Shown: positions 31,447 to 42,929, numbered from the stretch's first letter. The stretch is DNA of 64,000 nucleotides from Leptothrix cholodnii SP-6 (GCF_000019785.1 NC_010524.1:620001-684000); one strand, 5' to 3'. The notes: a model not told the origin generated them from the letters alone. Made by a program: numbers and translations.

Positions 31447-31710
31447 GCCAAAACCTCCCGGCGCAAGCAGTCCGGGCGGTTGGTGCCGGCTGCGATCAGG
31501 GCCAAGGTGGTGAGGGTTTCCGGCCGCGGTGGGCCCTCGTCCGCCGGGCGTGGGGCGTCCGGCAGGCGGGTGTTTCGTCAGTTCAGGGCGTGCCTGGATG
31601 CGTTCAAGAAGGCGTCGGAAATCCGACTGGCGTGCTGCGGTTTTCTTCGATGTGAAATCCCCGTTCGGGCGTCGAGGGATTCGAGCCGATGGCGCAGCAC
31701 GCCGGATCGC

Positions 31711-33261
31711 TCATTTGCCGGGCCGGATCACCGCGTACTGGGCCCACTCGCCGCGGCGGAACAGCAGGTTGACCGGCTTGCTCTTGTCGAGCTTGCCGAC
31801 CACCGCCTCGAACTGGCGCAGGTTGGTGATCTCGGTGTTGGCCACCGCCAGGATGATGTCGCCCTCGCGCAGGCCGGCCCGCCCGCCCGCGCCGTCCACC
31901 GCGTCGACCCGCACGCCGCCCTTGACCTTGAGCTCCTCGCGCTGCTTGGCACTCAGGTCGCTCACCGTCAGGCCCAGCAGGCTGACCGTGGCGGGTGCGG
32001 CCGGCTTGGCCGGTGCGGGCTCGGTGCTGGCCGGCCTGGCGGCGGCTTCGGCTTCGAGCTCGGCGACGGTGACGCTGAGATCGCGCATGCTGCCGCGGCG
32101 GAACACCTGGATCGTGGTCTTGGTGCCCGGTGCGGTCTTGCCGACCAGGCGCGGCAGGTCGTTCCACTTCTCGACCGGCTTGCCGTCGAAGCGCGTCACG
32201 ATGTCACCGGCTTCCAGGCCCGCCTTGCCGGCCGGGCTGCCGTCCTCGACCGAGCGCACCAGCGCGCCGGCCGCCTTGCCCAGGCCGAGCGACTCGGCCA
32301 CGTCCTTGGTGACCTCGCCGATCTGCACGCCGATGCGCCCGCGCACCACCCGGCCGCTGGTGCGCAGCTGGTCGGCCACGCGGCTGGCCTCGTCGATCGG
32401 GATCGCGAACGAGATGCCCATGTAGCCGCCCGAGCGGCTGTAGATCTGCGAGTTCACGCCCACCACCTCGCCGCGCAGGTTGATCAGCGGCCCGCCGGAG
32501 TTGCCGGGGTTGATCGCCACGTCGGTCTGGATGAACGGCACCAGGTCGCCGGTGTCACGCGCCTTGGCGCTGACGATGCCGGCCGTCACCGTGTTGTCGA
32601 GATCGAAGGGCGAGCCGATCGCGATCACCCATTCGCCGACCTTGAGACGGCTGACGTCGCCCAGGCGCACCGCCGGCAGGCCGGTGGCGTCGAGCTTGAG
32701 CACCGCGATGTCGGTGCGCTTGTCGGCGCCCACCACGCGGGCCTTGAACTCGCGCTTGTCGGTCAGGCGCACCGTGACTTCGTCGGCGCCCTCGACCACA
32801 TGCGCGTTGGTCATCACGAAGCCGTCGCTGCTGACGATGAAGCCCGAGCCGACGCCGCGCGGCACCGCTTCTTCTTCGCTCTGGCCCTGGCCGGGCGGCC
32901 CCTGACGTGGGCCCTGGCGCGGGATCGGCACGCCGAAGAAGCGGCGGAAGAACTCCTGCATCTCCTCGTCGGCCGGGTTGTCCGAGCGCGCCGTGCGGGC
33001 CTTGGCGGTGGTGCGGATGTTGACCACCGCCGGGCCGACCTGCTCGACCAGTTCGGTGAAGTCGGGCAGTCCGCGCACCAGCGGTGCCGCCGCGCCGGCC
33101 TGGGCAGCTGCAGCCTGCGCGCCGCCCGACTGGGCCAGGGCCGGTGTCGGCAGCAGGCACGCCGCCGTCAGCAGGGGGGCGAGCCAGCGCAGGGCGGCAA
33201 CGCTGCGAGGGGTGGAATCGGATCGCTTGTGCACGCTCGTGCGCGACGAATGTTCAGACAT
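31711..33261 (-). CDS. mucD: Periplasmic DegP/HtrA-type serine protease
   Basis: A 516-residue periplasmic quality-control protease of the DO family. A signal peptide (residues about 20-44, ending PALAQ) precedes the protease domain with His in TNAHVVEGAD, Asp in RTDIAVLKLD and Ser in NPGNSGGPLINL. Two PDZ domains follow (about 295-390 and 415-510). The start at 33261 was chosen for the GAGAGG site 6 nt upstream. It is the fourth gene of the sigma-E module, which fits the Pseudomonas algU-mucA-mucB-mucD order. Confidence 0.94.
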   Translation of the reverse strand: MSEHSSRTSVHKRSDSTPRSVAALRWLAPLLTAACLLPTPALAQSGGAQAAAAQAGAAAPLVRGLPDFTELVEQVGPAVVNIRTTAKARTARSDNPADEEMQEFFRRFFGVPIPRQGPRQGPPGQGQSEEEAVPRGVGSGFIVSSDGFVMTNAHVVEGADEVTVRLTDKREFKARVVGADKRTDIAVLKLDATGLPAVRLGDVSRLKVGEWVIAIGSPFDLDNTVTAGIVSAKARDTGDLVPFIQTDVAINPGNSGGPLINLRGEVVGVNSQIYSRSGGYMGISFAIPIDEASRVADQLRTSGRVVRGRIGVQIGEVTKDVAESLGLGKAAGALVRSVEDGSPAGKAGLEAGDIVTRFDGKPVEKWNDLPRLVGKTAPGTKTTIQVFRRGSMRDLSVTVAELEAEAAARPASTEPAPAKPAAPATVSLLGLTVSDLSAKQREELKVKGGVRVDAVDGAGGRAGLREGDIILAVANTEITNLRQFEAVVGKLDKSKPVNLLFRRGEWAQYAVIRPGK

Positions 33262-33387
33262 GCAAACCTCTCTGTTTGAGATCAGCGTAACAGGGCACGG
33301 TCTTTGTTGGCGCCGCGGGGCCGATTTCAAGCCCCCGCCGCGACGGCTGCGATCGCCCCGGCTGCGCCGCCGTGCGCAGCGGCCTCG

Positions 33388-34551
33388 TCAAGGCTTGCGA
33401 CGCTCGATCTGCGCCGCAAACTGGCGCAGCGTGGCGCGCGGCACGTCGCCGACCGCCGTGATCCACCAGTCGCCATGGCGCTGGCCGATCGCCTGGGTCG
33501 CGCCCTGGCTGGCCGCCGGCGCCTCGCGCTGATGCCGGCCGGCGTCGTAGCGCTCGATGAACAGCGAGACCGTCGTCAGGCCGTCGCTGAACACCGCCTG
33601 CAGCACGCCACCTTGCGGGTTGGGTGCTGCTGCGTCGCCCGATGCGGTGCGCACCGCGTCGGGCGCGTGCGCGCCGTGCGACGGCAGGCCGGGGGGATGC
33701 GCGTAGGTGTGCAGCACCCTGAAACCGGCCACCGGCGTGCGCAGCATCCAGCCTTCGCGTTCGAGTTCGGTGTGCGTCAGCTTGGGCCGCTCGATGCGGT
33801 AGCCCTTGAGGCGGTGCATCTCGGCGAGCAGGGTCTGCGATTGCGCCTGCGTCTGCGATTGCGACCGGGCCGACCACTTCAGCTCGGAAAAGCCGGCGCT
33901 TTCGATCAGCTCGCCCTGCGGGCCGAGGATGTCGGTGCGCAGCAGCAGGCCGGTCTGGCGTTCGAGCCACAGGCGCTGGCCGTAGCGGTGCGCGTCACGC
34001 GGGCGCAGCTGCAGCACCTCGGCCTCCAGTCCGGCGACCCGGTCGATGCCGGCGCTCTTGAGCTCGTACATGTCGAGCCGGGCGGCCGAACCCGTCTGCA
34101 ACACGGCCGGGTAACCCAGGCCGAGGTCGCGGTGCTCGATGATGGCGGCGTGACTGCGAGGCCACAGCACATGCACCAGATCGTTGTGGCGATAGACCTG
34201 GCGCATCTGACCGTCGAGCGTCTCGACACGCTCGATCTGGTTGTGGCCGTCGCTGACGTGGGTGATGCGCAGGCTCGTCATGGCCCCGCCGGCGCTGACG
34301 ACGAAGGTGCCGCTGAAGCTGTGGCGGTTGGCCGCATCCTGGATGCGCCGGATCACGGTCGCCGGATCCGGGTGGCTCGACGGCGCCGAGGCCGCGGGCT
34401 GTGCCGATGCCACCGTCCCCGTTGCCGGCTGCGCTGCCAGGACGGCCGACTGCGCGCCCAGCGCGGCCCAGCACAAGCCGGCGATCGCCAGGGGCCGCAG
34501 CGGGCGCTGGCGTGACGGTGGCCGTTCGATCGACCCGATCGTGCGCTTCAT
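33388..34551 (-). CDS. rseB: Sigma-E regulator RseB/MucB
   Basis: A periplasmic protein that binds the anti-sigma factor RseA/MucA and shields it from DegS, sensing envelope damage and lipoprotein-like signals. The 387-residue protein has a signal peptide (PLAIAGLCWAALGAQSAVLA, about 20-39), the large lipoprotein-like domain (NRHSFSGTFVVSAGG onward) and a C-terminal domain of MucB type (WWITAVGDVPRATLRQFA). It overlaps rseA by 4 bp (ATGA), so it is translationally coupled. Confidence 0.92.
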   Translation of the reverse strand: MKRTIGSIERPPSRQRPLRPLAIAGLCWAALGAQSAVLAAQPATGTVASAQPAASAPSSHPDPATVIRRIQDAANRHSFSGTFVVSAGGAMTSLRITHVSDGHNQIERVETLDGQMRQVYRHNDLVHVLWPRSHAAIIEHRDLGLGYPAVLQTGSAARLDMYELKSAGIDRVAGLEAEVLQLRPRDAHRYGQRLWLERQTGLLLRTDILGPQGELIESAGFSELKWSARSQSQTQAQSQTLLAEMHRLKGYRIERPKLTHTELEREGWMLRTPVAGFRVLHTYAHPPGLPSHGAHAPDAVRTASGDAAAPNPQGGVLQAVFSDGLTTVSLFIERYDAGRHQREAPAASQGATQAIGQRHGDWWITAVGDVPRATLRQFAAQIERRKP

Positions 34552-35195
34552 CGAGATCCCGGCTCGTGGGCCACGCTGCGCATGAAACCCGGCGCCGGGC
34601 CGAACGCGGCCTTGGCCGGCACCATGCGGTGCGCGTTCAGGTAGGGCTCGAGCTGCTCGCGGGTGTCGGGCGCCAGCACCGCCACGGCCTCGGCCCGCGC
34701 GGCCGGTTCGACGGGCTGTGACGGTGGCGGCAGCGCCATCCGTGCCATCTGCTGCAGGGGCTCGGTGGCGGGCGGGCGCATCGTCCAGGCCAGACCGGCG
34801 ACCATCGCGACACCGGCCGCAATGCCCACGGGTGTCACCCAGCGCGGTCGCCGCGCACGCAAGGGCGTGACGGATGCCGGCCTGCCATTGACGACCGCTG
34901 CGGCAGGGGCCTGCTGCGGCGGCTCGGGGCGGGCGGGCGCCAGCACGACCGGTTCGAGCGCCAGCCGCTCGCGCAGCGCACCCAGGAATGCCTGGTCGCG
35001 CGCCGGCGGATGGGCCAGATCGGTGGAGCGCAGCACGTCGCCGATCAGGCTGTAGGCGTGCCAGTCGGCGCGCAGCCGCGCATCCGTGCGCCAGGCGCGG
35101 CAGGTGTCGGCCACCTCCGCGGCGGCCAGTTCGCCGTCCACCAGGGCCGAGATCCGCTGTGCGGTGCTGTCCTCGGCTCGATCCGACTCGCTCAT
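34548..35195 (-). CDS. rseA: Anti-sigma-E factor RseA/MucA
   Basis: A 215-residue single-pass anti-sigma factor. The cytoplasmic N-terminal domain (QRISALVDGELAAAEV, then WHAYSLIGDVLRS) is the RseA sigma-binding fold. One membrane helix lies about residues 118-138 (WVTPVGIAAGVAMVAGLAW), and the periplasmic tail should bind RseB. The start at 35195 was chosen because GGAG lies 7 nt upstream; ATG at 35207 is the alternative. It is placed between rpoE and rseB. Confidence 0.9.
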   Translation of the reverse strand: MSESDRAEDSTAQRISALVDGELAAAEVADTCRAWRTDARLRADWHAYSLIGDVLRSTDLAHPPARDQAFLGALRERLALEPVVLAPARPEPPQQAPAAAVVNGRPASVTPLRARRPRWVTPVGIAAGVAMVAGLAWTMRPPATEPLQQMARMALPPPSQPVEPAARAEAVAVLAPDTREQLEPYLNAHRMVPAKAAFGPAPGFMRSVAHEPGSR

Positions 35196-35220
35196 GATTG
35201 ACTCCATGCCGTGTTTCGCT

Positions 35221-35829
35221 TCACCAGCGCTGCCCCTCGCGGGTGTCCAGCAAAGGCCGCAACCGCGTGGCGATGGCCTCGCGGGCGCGGAAGATGCGCG
35301 AGCGCACGGTGCCGATCGGGCAGTTCATCGCGCTGGCAATCTCTTCGTAGGACAGGCCTTCGACTTCTCGCAACAGGACCGCTTGGCGCAGATCCTCCGG
35401 CAAGGCCTGGATCGCCGCGTTGACGGTCGCTGCGATCTCGCGGCTGGCCAGGACCGCTTCGGGCGTCTCGTTGTGGCTTAGTTCGTGTTCGGGCCGGGAA
35501 GTTTCGTCGTCGTCCTGACGAGCCGCGGCAAGCGCGGATTCGGTCATGACCGGATCGCGCTTCAGGTCGGCCAGGGTCTTCTTCGCGGTGTTGACCGCGA
35601 TCCGGTAGAGCCAGGTGTAGAACGCGCTCTCGCCGCGGAACTGTGGCAGCGCGCGGTAGGCGCGGATGAAGGTTTCCTGCGCCACGTCGGCGACCAGGTC
35701 GGTGTCGCGCACGAAGCGGCCGATCAGGCGTTCGATGCGCCGCTGGTACTTGACCACCAGCATCTCGAAGGCCTGCATCTCGCCCAGCTTGGCGCGCTCG
35801 ACCAGCAGGGCGTCGGCGTCAGCGCTCAT
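35221..35829 (-). CDS. rpoE: ECF sigma factor RpoE/AlgU
   Basis: The extracytoplasmic-stress sigma factor, 202 residues. Region 2 is GEMQAFEMLVVKYQRRIERLI through AFYTWLYRIAVNTAKK, and region 4 is LPEDLRQAVLLREVEGLSYEEIA with the helix-turn-helix SAMNCPIGTVRSRIFRARE. MSADADALL at 35829 fits the family N-terminus; an upstream ATG at 35865 adds 12 unconserved residues. It should direct core polymerase to envelope-stress promoters, usually including its own. Confidence 0.95.
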   Translation of the reverse strand: MSADADALLVERAKLGEMQAFEMLVVKYQRRIERLIGRFVRDTDLVADVAQETFIRAYRALPQFRGESAFYTWLYRIAVNTAKKTLADLKRDPVMTESALAAARQDDDETSRPEHELSHNETPEAVLASREIAATVNAAIQALPEDLRQAVLLREVEGLSYEEIASAMNCPIGTVRSRIFRAREAIATRLRPLLDTREGQRW

Positions 35830-36313
35830 GGTCGCGCCCGTCACGGTCGGCAGGCCTGGCGCCATGCACCGCGCAGCGCAGCGCGTGCCAGTGCTGCCGC
35901 ACGAGCGGCTCGGCGACGGGAATCCAGACCCTGCGGCGCAACGCCGGGCGGGTGCTCGGCGGGTGATCGAAGCGCAACAGCATCCAGTGGCCCAGATCGA
36001 TCACCACGGCCAGATCGCCGGTCGAGGCCCGGCCGCCGCGATCGACGAGCGTCCACTCGGCGCCGCTCCATTGGATGGACAGGCAGTCGGGCGTGCGCAG
36101 TTGCCAGCCCTGTCGTGCGGCCCACGCTGTCAGGGCGAAGAGGCACAACGCCGCGCCGACGGATCCGGGGATCCACCAGGTGTCGCTGTTCAGGGTCCTG
36201 TAGGCCCACCATGTCGCCACGGTCAGCGGCGCGAGCAGGCTGAGCACCGCCAGTGCAAGCCGCCAGCGCGGCTCGGCATCGACTTGCACCGACACCGCTG
36301 GTGCCGTGTGCAT
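35819..36313 (-). CDS. YgfX-like membrane protein, unknown
   Basis: A 164-residue protein with two adjacent membrane helices (about residues 18-38 and 47-66), followed by a cytoplasmic domain containing several Trp residues and RRRVWIPV. The layout (two helices then a small beta-rich domain) resembles YgfX/CptA-type proteins, but the similarity is weak to my eye. It overlaps the rpoE start and follows fabF by 27 bp, so it is probably co-transcribed with both. Confidence 0.65.
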   Translation of the reverse strand: MHTAPAVSVQVDAEPRWRLALAVLSLLAPLTVATWWAYRTLNSDTWWIPGSVGAALCLFALTAWAARQGWQLRTPDCLSIQWSGAEWTLVDRGGRASTGDLAVVIDLGHWMLLRFDHPPSTRPALRRRVWIPVAEPLVRQHWHALRCAVHGARPADRDGRDHER

Positions 36314-36340
36314 GGTGGATCTCCGGTGTCAGGCTGGGGT

Positions 36341-37585
36341 TCAGACGCGGCGGAACACCAGCGTGCCGTTGGTGCCGCCGAAGCCGAAGTTGTTCTTGAC
36401 CGCCACCTCGATGTTCATCTCACGCGCCGTGTTGGCGCAGTAGTCGAGGTCGCAGGCCGGATCCTGGTTGTCCAGGTTGATCGTCGGCGGCGAGATCTGG
36501 TGGTACAGGCCCAGCACCGTGAAGATCGACTCGATGCCGCCGGCGCCGCCCAGCAGATGGCCGGTCATCGACTTGGTCGAGTTCACCACCAGCTTCTTGG
36601 CGTGGTCACCGAACGCGAGCTTGATCGCGTTGGTCTCGTTGGCGTCACCCAGCGGCGTCGAGGTGCCGTGGGCGTTGATGAACTGGACGTCCGAGGCGTT
36701 GACGCCGGCATCCTTCAGCGCGAGCTGCATCGAGCGGCGCGGGCCGTCGACGTTGGGTGCCGTCATGTGATACGCATCGCCCGTCATGCCGAAACCGGTC
36801 AGTTCGGCGTAGATCTTGGCGCCACGCTTCTTGGCGTGTTCGTATTCTTCGACCACCATCACGCCGGCACCTTCGCCGAGCACGAAGCCGTCGCGATCGC
36901 GATCCCAGGGGCGCGATGCGGCCTTGGGGTCGTCATTGCGGGTCGAAAGCGCCTTCGCCGAGGCGAAACCGCCGATGCCCAGCGGCGAGATGGTCGACTC
37001 CGCGCCGCCGGCGATCATCACGTCGGCATCGCCGTGCGCGATCATCCGTGCCGCCATGCCGATGCTGTGCAGGCCGGTGGTGCAGGCCGTCACCATCGCC
37101 AGGTTGGGACCCTTGTAGCCGCACTTGATCGACACATGTCCGGAGATCATGTTGATGATCGAGGCGGGTACGAAAAACGGGGAAATGCGCCGCGGCCCAC
37201 GCTCGCGGTACTCGTCGTGGGTGTTCTCGATCATCGGCAGGCCGCCGATGCCCGAGCCCACCATCACGCCGATGCGCTCGGCCAGCTCCTCGGTCAGCGC
37301 GTCGCCGGTGGGCAGCCCCGAATCCCGCACGGCCTGCAGCGATGCCGCAATGCCGAAGTGGATGAAGGCGTCCATGTGGCGGGCTTCCTTGGCGGGGATG
37401 TAATCCTCGATATTGAAGCCTTTGACTTCGCCAGCGAAGCGCACGGCCAGATTGGCCGCGTCAAAGCGGGTGACGTGGTCGATGCCGGAACGGCCAGCGA
37501 TCAGGTTGTCCCAGGACTCGGCAACCGTGTTCCCGATCGGGGAAACAATGCCAAGTCCGGTCACGACGATACGGCGACGAGTCAT
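36341..37585 (-). CDS. fabF: 3-oxoacyl-ACP synthase II
   Basis: KAS II elongates acyl-ACP in fatty-acid synthesis. The 414-residue protein has the nucleophile Cys in VTACTTGLHSIG and the two catalytic His in NAHGTSTPLGD and KSMTGHLLGGAGG. It starts MTRRRIVVTGLG at 37585. It follows acpP by 47 bp, the usual last fab gene of this cluster. Confidence 0.97.
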   Translation of the reverse strand: MTRRRIVVTGLGIVSPIGNTVAESWDNLIAGRSGIDHVTRFDAANLAVRFAGEVKGFNIEDYIPAKEARHMDAFIHFGIAASLQAVRDSGLPTGDALTEELAERIGVMVGSGIGGLPMIENTHDEYRERGPRRISPFFVPASIINMISGHVSIKCGYKGPNLAMVTACTTGLHSIGMAARMIAHGDADVMIAGGAESTISPLGIGGFASAKALSTRNDDPKAASRPWDRDRDGFVLGEGAGVMVVEEYEHAKKRGAKIYAELTGFGMTGDAYHMTAPNVDGPRRSMQLALKDAGVNASDVQFINAHGTSTPLGDANETNAIKLAFGDHAKKLVVNSTKSMTGHLLGGAGGIESIFTVLGLYHQISPPTINLDNQDPACDLDYCANTAREMNIEVAVKNNFGFGGTNGTLVFRRV

Positions 37586-37632
37586 GCGTTTTGCGTGCTG
37601 AAGGGGGGCGCGGGGCAAGTCACGCAGGCCGA

Positions 37633-38768
<1,136 letters not shown>

Positions 38769-38776
38769 CGTCGAGC

Positions 38777-39715
38777 TCAAGCGAGTTGTCCTTTTACGTC
38801 GGCGAGGCTGGCAGGGTCGAACAGGTTGATGGCCACCAGCTCGGCATCGATGCGCTTGACCATGCCGGCCAGTGCCTTGCCAGGGCCGCATTCCACCACA
38901 TGAGTGATGCCCTGCGCCCTCAGCATCTGCACCAGTTCGACCCAGCGCACGGGGCTGAAGGCCTGGCGGTAGAGGGCGTCGCGGATCGCGTCGGCTTCGG
39001 TCTGCACCGCCACGTCGACGTTGTTGAACACCGGAATCTGCGGCGTCGCGATGCGCACGCTCAGCAGCCGCTCGCGCAGTCGCTCGGCCGCCGGCTTCAT
39101 CAGGCTGGAGTGAAAGGGTGCCGACACCGGCAGCGGCAGCGCGCGCTTGGCGCCCAGCGCCTTCAGGACTTCGCAGCCCTTTTCGACCCCGGCCTTGCTG
39201 CCGGCGATGACGATCTGCTTGGGGTCGTTGAAGTTGACGGCCTCGACCACTTCGCCGCTTTGGGTGGCGGCCTGGGCGCAACCGGCGCGCACGGCCTCGG
39301 CGTCGAGCCCCAGGATCGCGGCCATGCCGCCCTGGCCGACCGGCACGGCGTCCTGCATCGCCTGGGCACGCAGGCGCACCAGCGGCAGCGCATCGGCCAG
39401 GCTCAGGGCGCCGGCGGCCACCAGCGCGGTGTATTCGCCCAGCGAGTGACCCGCCAGCGCGGCGGGTGCGGCACCGCCTTCGGCGATCCAGGCGCGGTAG
39501 CAGGCGATGCCCGCGGTCAGCATGACCGGCTGGGTGTTGGTCGTCAGGTCGAGCGCTTCCTTGGGGCCGTTGGCGATCAGCTCGGCGACGTTCTCGCCCA
39601 GCGCGGCGCTGGCTTCATCGAGGGTGCTGCGCACGGCGGGGTGGTCGCCCCAGGCGGACAGCATGCCCACCGACTGGGATCCCTGACCGGGAAAGACGAA
39701 GGCGAACGCGGTCAT
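38777..39715 (-). CDS. fabD: Malonyl-CoA:ACP transacylase
   Basis: FabD loads malonyl groups onto ACP. The 312-residue protein shows FVFPGQGSQSVGM at the N-terminus, the nucleophile Ser in AGHSLGEYTAL (about residue 94), the CoA-binding Arg in LVRLRAQAM and the catalytic His in SAPFHSSLM. It sits between fabH and fabG in the fab operon, with short gaps on both sides. Confidence 0.97.
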   Translation of the reverse strand: MTAFAFVFPGQGSQSVGMLSAWGDHPAVRSTLDEASAALGENVAELIANGPKEALDLTTNTQPVMLTAGIACYRAWIAEGGAAPAALAGHSLGEYTALVAAGALSLADALPLVRLRAQAMQDAVPVGQGGMAAILGLDAEAVRAGCAQAATQSGEVVEAVNFNDPKQIVIAGSKAGVEKGCEVLKALGAKRALPLPVSAPFHSSLMKPAAERLRERLLSVRIATPQIPVFNNVDVAVQTEADAIRDALYRQAFSPVRWVELVQMLRAQGITHVVECGPGKALAGMVKRIDAELVAINLFDPASLADVKGQLA

Positions 39716-39791
39716 GTGCAGACTCCGATGGGTGTGTGTGGATGGAACGGCCCGTGCGTGGACGGATCGAGCGCGCGCACCGCGCGCCCGA

Positions 39792-40784
39792 TCAGAACTC
39801 GACGAGTACGGCGCCCCAGGTGAAGCCGCCGCCGACGCCTTCGAGCATCAGGGTCTGGCCGCGCTGGACGCGACCGCTGCGCACCGCCTGGTCGAGCGCC
39901 AGCGGGATGGATGCGGCCGACGTGTTGCCGTGCTCGTCGACCGTGACGATCAGCTTGTCCAGCGGCAGCTTCAGCTTGCGCGCCGTGCCGTGCATGATGC
40001 GGATGTTGGCCTGGTGCGGGATCAGCCAGTCGATGTCGCTGCTGTCCTTGCCGGCCTTGGCCAGCACGGCCCGCGCGGCACTTTCGAGCACGCCCACGGC
40101 CAGCTTGAAGACCGCCTGGCCGTCCATCTTGAGCAGCGGATCGCCGAGGATCTGCCCGCCCGAGACGGTGCCGGGCACGCACAGGATCTCGACATGCCGG
40201 CCATCGGCGTGCATGTCGGTGGCCAGGATGCCGGGGGTGTCGCTGGCCGACAGCACCACCGCGCCCGCGCCGTCGCCGAACAGCACGCAGGTGGTGCGGT
40301 CGGTGAAGTCGAGGATGCGCGAGAACACCTCGGCGCCGATCACCAGGGCGTTGCGGGCGCTGCCGGTGCGGATCAGCGCATCGGCCATCGTCATCGCGTA
40401 GATGAAGCCCGAGCACACCGCCTGCACGTCGAAAGCCGGCGCGCCGTTGACGATGCCGAGCTTGCGCTGGACGATGCAGGCGTTGGACGGGAACACCATG
40501 TCCGGCGTCGACGTGGCGACGATGATCAGGTCGATGTCGGACGGCTGCAGGCCGGCCGATTCGATGGCGTGACGCCCCGCCTCGACCGCCAGGTCGCTCG
40601 AATTGACGCCGGCATCGACGAAGTGGCGCGCGCGGATGCCGGTGCGCTCGACGATCCATTCGTCCGACGTCTCGATGCCACGCGCAGCGAGTTCTTCGGT
40701 CAGCTGGGCGTTGGACAGTCGACGCGGCGGCAGCGAGCTGCCGGTTCCGGTGATGCGCGAATAACGGGGCAGGTGGGTGGTCAT
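39792..40784 (-). CDS. fabH: 3-oxoacyl-ACP synthase III
   Basis: KAS III starts fatty-acid synthesis from acetyl-CoA and malonyl-ACP. The 330-residue protein has Cys in [10 protein letters not shown], His in PHQANIRIM and Asn in [12 protein letters not shown]. It overlaps plsX by 4 bp (ATGA). Confidence 0.97.
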   Translation of the reverse strand: MTTHLPRYSRITGTGSSLPPRRLSNAQLTEELAARGIETSDEWIVERTGIRARHFVDAGVNSSDLAVEAGRHAIESAGLQPSDIDLIIVATSTPDMVFPSNACIVQRKLGIVNGAPAFDVQAVCSGFIYAMTMADALIRTGSARNALVIGAEVFSRILDFTDRTTCVLFGDGAGAVVLSASDTPGILATDMHADGRHVEILCVPGTVSGGQILGDPLLKMDGQAVFKLAVGVLESAARAVLAKAGKDSSDIDWLIPHQANIRIMHGTARKLKLPLDKLIVTVDEHGNTSAASIPLALDQAVRSGRVQRGQTLMLEGVGGGFTWGAVLVEF

Positions 40785-41872
40785 GCAGCTTGGCGCGGTG
40801 CGGGGGCCTCGGCCGCTCGATTGGCATTCGCGGGGTTTGTGTTCAGCGAAGCCTGCAAGGCGAAGTTGATGCGCTCATGCACCCGTTCGAGCAGCCCGTT
40901 GCGGGCGGCATCATACGCGCGGGTGAGCGCCGTCTCGAAGGCCAGTGCGTCGGCCGAGCCGTGGCTCTTGAACACCAGGCCGCGCAACCCGAGCAGGGCC
41001 GCGCCGTTGTAGCGGCGGTGATCGACGCGATCCTTGAAATGTTTCAGGACCGGCAGGGCCACCAGCGCGGCGAGCTTGGCGTAGGGCGTGCGCGTGAACT
41101 CCTGCTTGATGAAGGTCGACAACATCGTTGCCAGACCTTCGGCCGTCTTGAGTGCCACGTTGCCGACGAAACCGTCGCAGACCACCAGGTCGGTGGTGCC
41201 CTTGAAGATGTCGTTGCCTTCGACGTTGCCGCGGAAGTTGATCAGGCCCGACTCACCCGCCGCACGCAGCAGTTCGCCGGCGCGCTTGATGACCTCGCTG
41301 CCCTTGATGGCTTCTTCGCCGATGTTCAGCAGGCCGACCGTCGGGGTCTCCTTGCCGTCGACCGCCGACACCAGGGCGCTGCCCATGACGGCAAACTGCA
41401 GCAGGTGCTCGGCCGTGCAATCGACGTTGGCGCCCAGGTCGAGCATGGTGGTGAAACCATCTCGCGTGTTGGGCATCACGCTGGCAATCGCGGGCCGATC
41501 GATGCCGTCGAGCGTCTTCAGCAGGTAGCGCGCCACGGCCATCAAGGCGCCGGTGTTGCCGGCCGACACGCAGGCATCGGCTGCCGGCGGGGTGTCGCCG
41601 GCCTTGACCTGCTGGATGGCCACCCGCATCGACGAATCGCGCTTCTTGCGCAGCGCGATGTCGATCGGATCGTCCATCTCGACCACCTCCGACGCGGCCA
41701 CGATGCGGCAGCGCGACCATGAGGCCGCGGCAGTCAGTGCATCAGGCTTGCCGACCAGTAGCAGTTCGGCATCGGGATGCTTGTCGAGAAAGGTGCGGCA
41801 GGCCGGCAATGTGATCGACGGACCGTGATCGCCACCCATGCAGTCCACCGACAGGCGAACAGGGCGTTGCAT
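40781..41872 (-). CDS. plsX: Phosphate acyltransferase PlsX
   Basis: PlsX makes acyl-phosphate from acyl-ACP for phospholipid synthesis. The 363-residue protein shows [57 protein letters not shown] and [12 protein letters not shown]. The start MQRPVRLS at 41872 is preferred; an in-frame GTG at 41890 is possible. It lies downstream of rpmF, the conserved rpmF-plsX-fabH order. Confidence 0.95.
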   Translation of the reverse strand: MQRPVRLSVDCMGGDHGPSITLPACRTFLDKHPDAELLLVGKPDALTAAASWSRCRIVAASEVVEMDDPIDIALRKKRDSSMRVAIQQVKAGDTPPAADACVSAGNTGALMAVARYLLKTLDGIDRPAIASVMPNTRDGFTTMLDLGANVDCTAEHLLQFAVMGSALVSAVDGKETPTVGLLNIGEEAIKGSEVIKRAGELLRAAGESGLINFRGNVEGNDIFKGTTDLVVCDGFVGNVALKTAEGLATMLSTFIKQEFTRTPYAKLAALVALPVLKHFKDRVDHRRYNGAALLGLRGLVFKSHGSADALAFETALTRAYDAARNGLLERVHERINFALQASLNTNPANANRAAEAPAPRQAA

Positions 41873-42025
41873 TGCGGTATTCGCGTCCACAAGAGGCTCG
41901 GAAAATCTGCGAGTCGAAGCCGTCGCGTCACGCAGCCCGGGCGACGACGCCCGGTCGGCAATGCGCGGCCATCGTGACCTGTGAGCGGCAGCGATCAGAT
42001 GACACGCTGCGCCCGTCGGCCATGA

Positions 42026-42208
42026 TCAGGCGTCAGCCTTGGTCTTCAGGACCTTGCGGCCGCGGTAGAAGCCGGTCGGGCTGATGTGGTGACGCAGGTG
42101 CACTTCGCCGGTGGTCGGCTCGATGGCGGTACCCGGGGTGTTCAGTGCATTGTGTGAACGGTGCATGCCGCGCTTGGAAGGCGACTTCTTGTTTTGCTGG
42201 ACGGCCAT
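42026..42208 (-). CDS. rpmF: 50S ribosomal protein L32
   Basis: A 60-residue ribosomal protein with the typical start [19 protein letters not shown] and the end [13 protein letters not shown]. This is the zinc-free form: the CxxC pairs of the C+ type are absent, with [11 protein letters not shown] in their place. AGGAG lies 8 nt before the ATG. It lies between yceD and plsX and is usually co-transcribed with both. Confidence 0.97.
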   Translation of the reverse strand: MAVQQNKKSPSKRGMHRSHNALNTPGTAIEPTTGEVHLRHHISPTGFYRGRKVLKTKADA

Positions 42209-42302
42209 GGCGGACTCCTGAAATCTGGGTTCCCGATCGGGAAAGCCTTCGATTCTAGCATTAGCCGGCGAGAAGGCCAATGCGGGTGTGTGAATGCGGC
42301 CT

Positions 42303-42875
42303 CTATCCGCCCGTGCCGCCGGACTTCTTCATGGCTGCGAGCTTGGCGAAGGGGTGTGGTTTTTCTGCTGCAGCCTCGTTTTCCGCAGCAAAACCGTCGG
42401 CTTCTGCGCTCATCGTCAAAGGCTGCGGACACGTCTCGTGGCGCGGAACGGGCGGCAGCGCCAGCAGCAGTTCGTCTTCGATCAGCGAGAGCAGGTCGAA
42501 GTTGCGGCTCAGCACCAGCACGTCGTCTTCTTCTTGTGCATCGAGCTCCGCGGCAGCCTCTTCGGTGGCCGCAAACTGGAACTGGCGGTCGAACGCCAGC
42601 GGGGTGAGCACGCTGCCGAGGCAACGCTGGCATTCGAGCGGGGCCACGGCCTGTGCCTGCAGCCGCAGCAGCGCTTGTGGGGGGGCGCCCCGGCGGATGC
42701 GGACTTCGCCGCTGGCCTGCCAGGTGGCGGTCGGCACGGTGCTGTCGGCCGGGTCAGGGTGAAGGCCGTCCTGCAGTCGCGGCAGCGCTGACAAGGGTGT
42801 CGTGCCCGAGAGCGAGCCGGCGGCCTCGGCAAACACCATGATGTCCAGATGCTTCGGGTTGAAGTCGTTTTTCAT
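42303..42875 (-). CDS. yceD: DUF177 / YceD family protein
   Basis: A 190-residue protein of the YceD (DUF177) family, which accompanies rpmF in most bacteria and is linked to 23S rRNA accumulation and ribosome assembly. The visible CQRCLG motif (about residue 92) and [27 protein letters not shown] region (from [10 protein letters not shown]) are family hallmarks. The start [11 protein letters not shown] at 42875 is chosen; the longer frame runs into maf on the opposite strand. Confidence 0.92.
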   Translation of the reverse strand: MKNDFNPKHLDIMVFAEAAGSLSGTTPLSALPRLQDGLHPDPADSTVPTATWQASGEVRIRRGAPPQALLRLQAQAVAPLECQRCLGSVLTPLAFDRQFQFAATEEAAAELDAQEEDDVLVLSRNFDLLSLIEDELLLALPPVPRHETCPQPLTMSAEADGFAAENEAAAEKPHPFAKLAAMKKSGGTGG

Positions 42876-42929
42876 GGCGGGGAAGTTTAAGCGGCACCGT
42901 GCCCCGGCTGGCTGCAACAATCCCGCCCC

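Noticed and set aside
31673..31690. tRNA T-arm-like GGCTCGAATCCC (minus strand) after mucD
   Set aside because: The flanking bases do not form the T-stem and no acceptor, D or anticodon arm is found.
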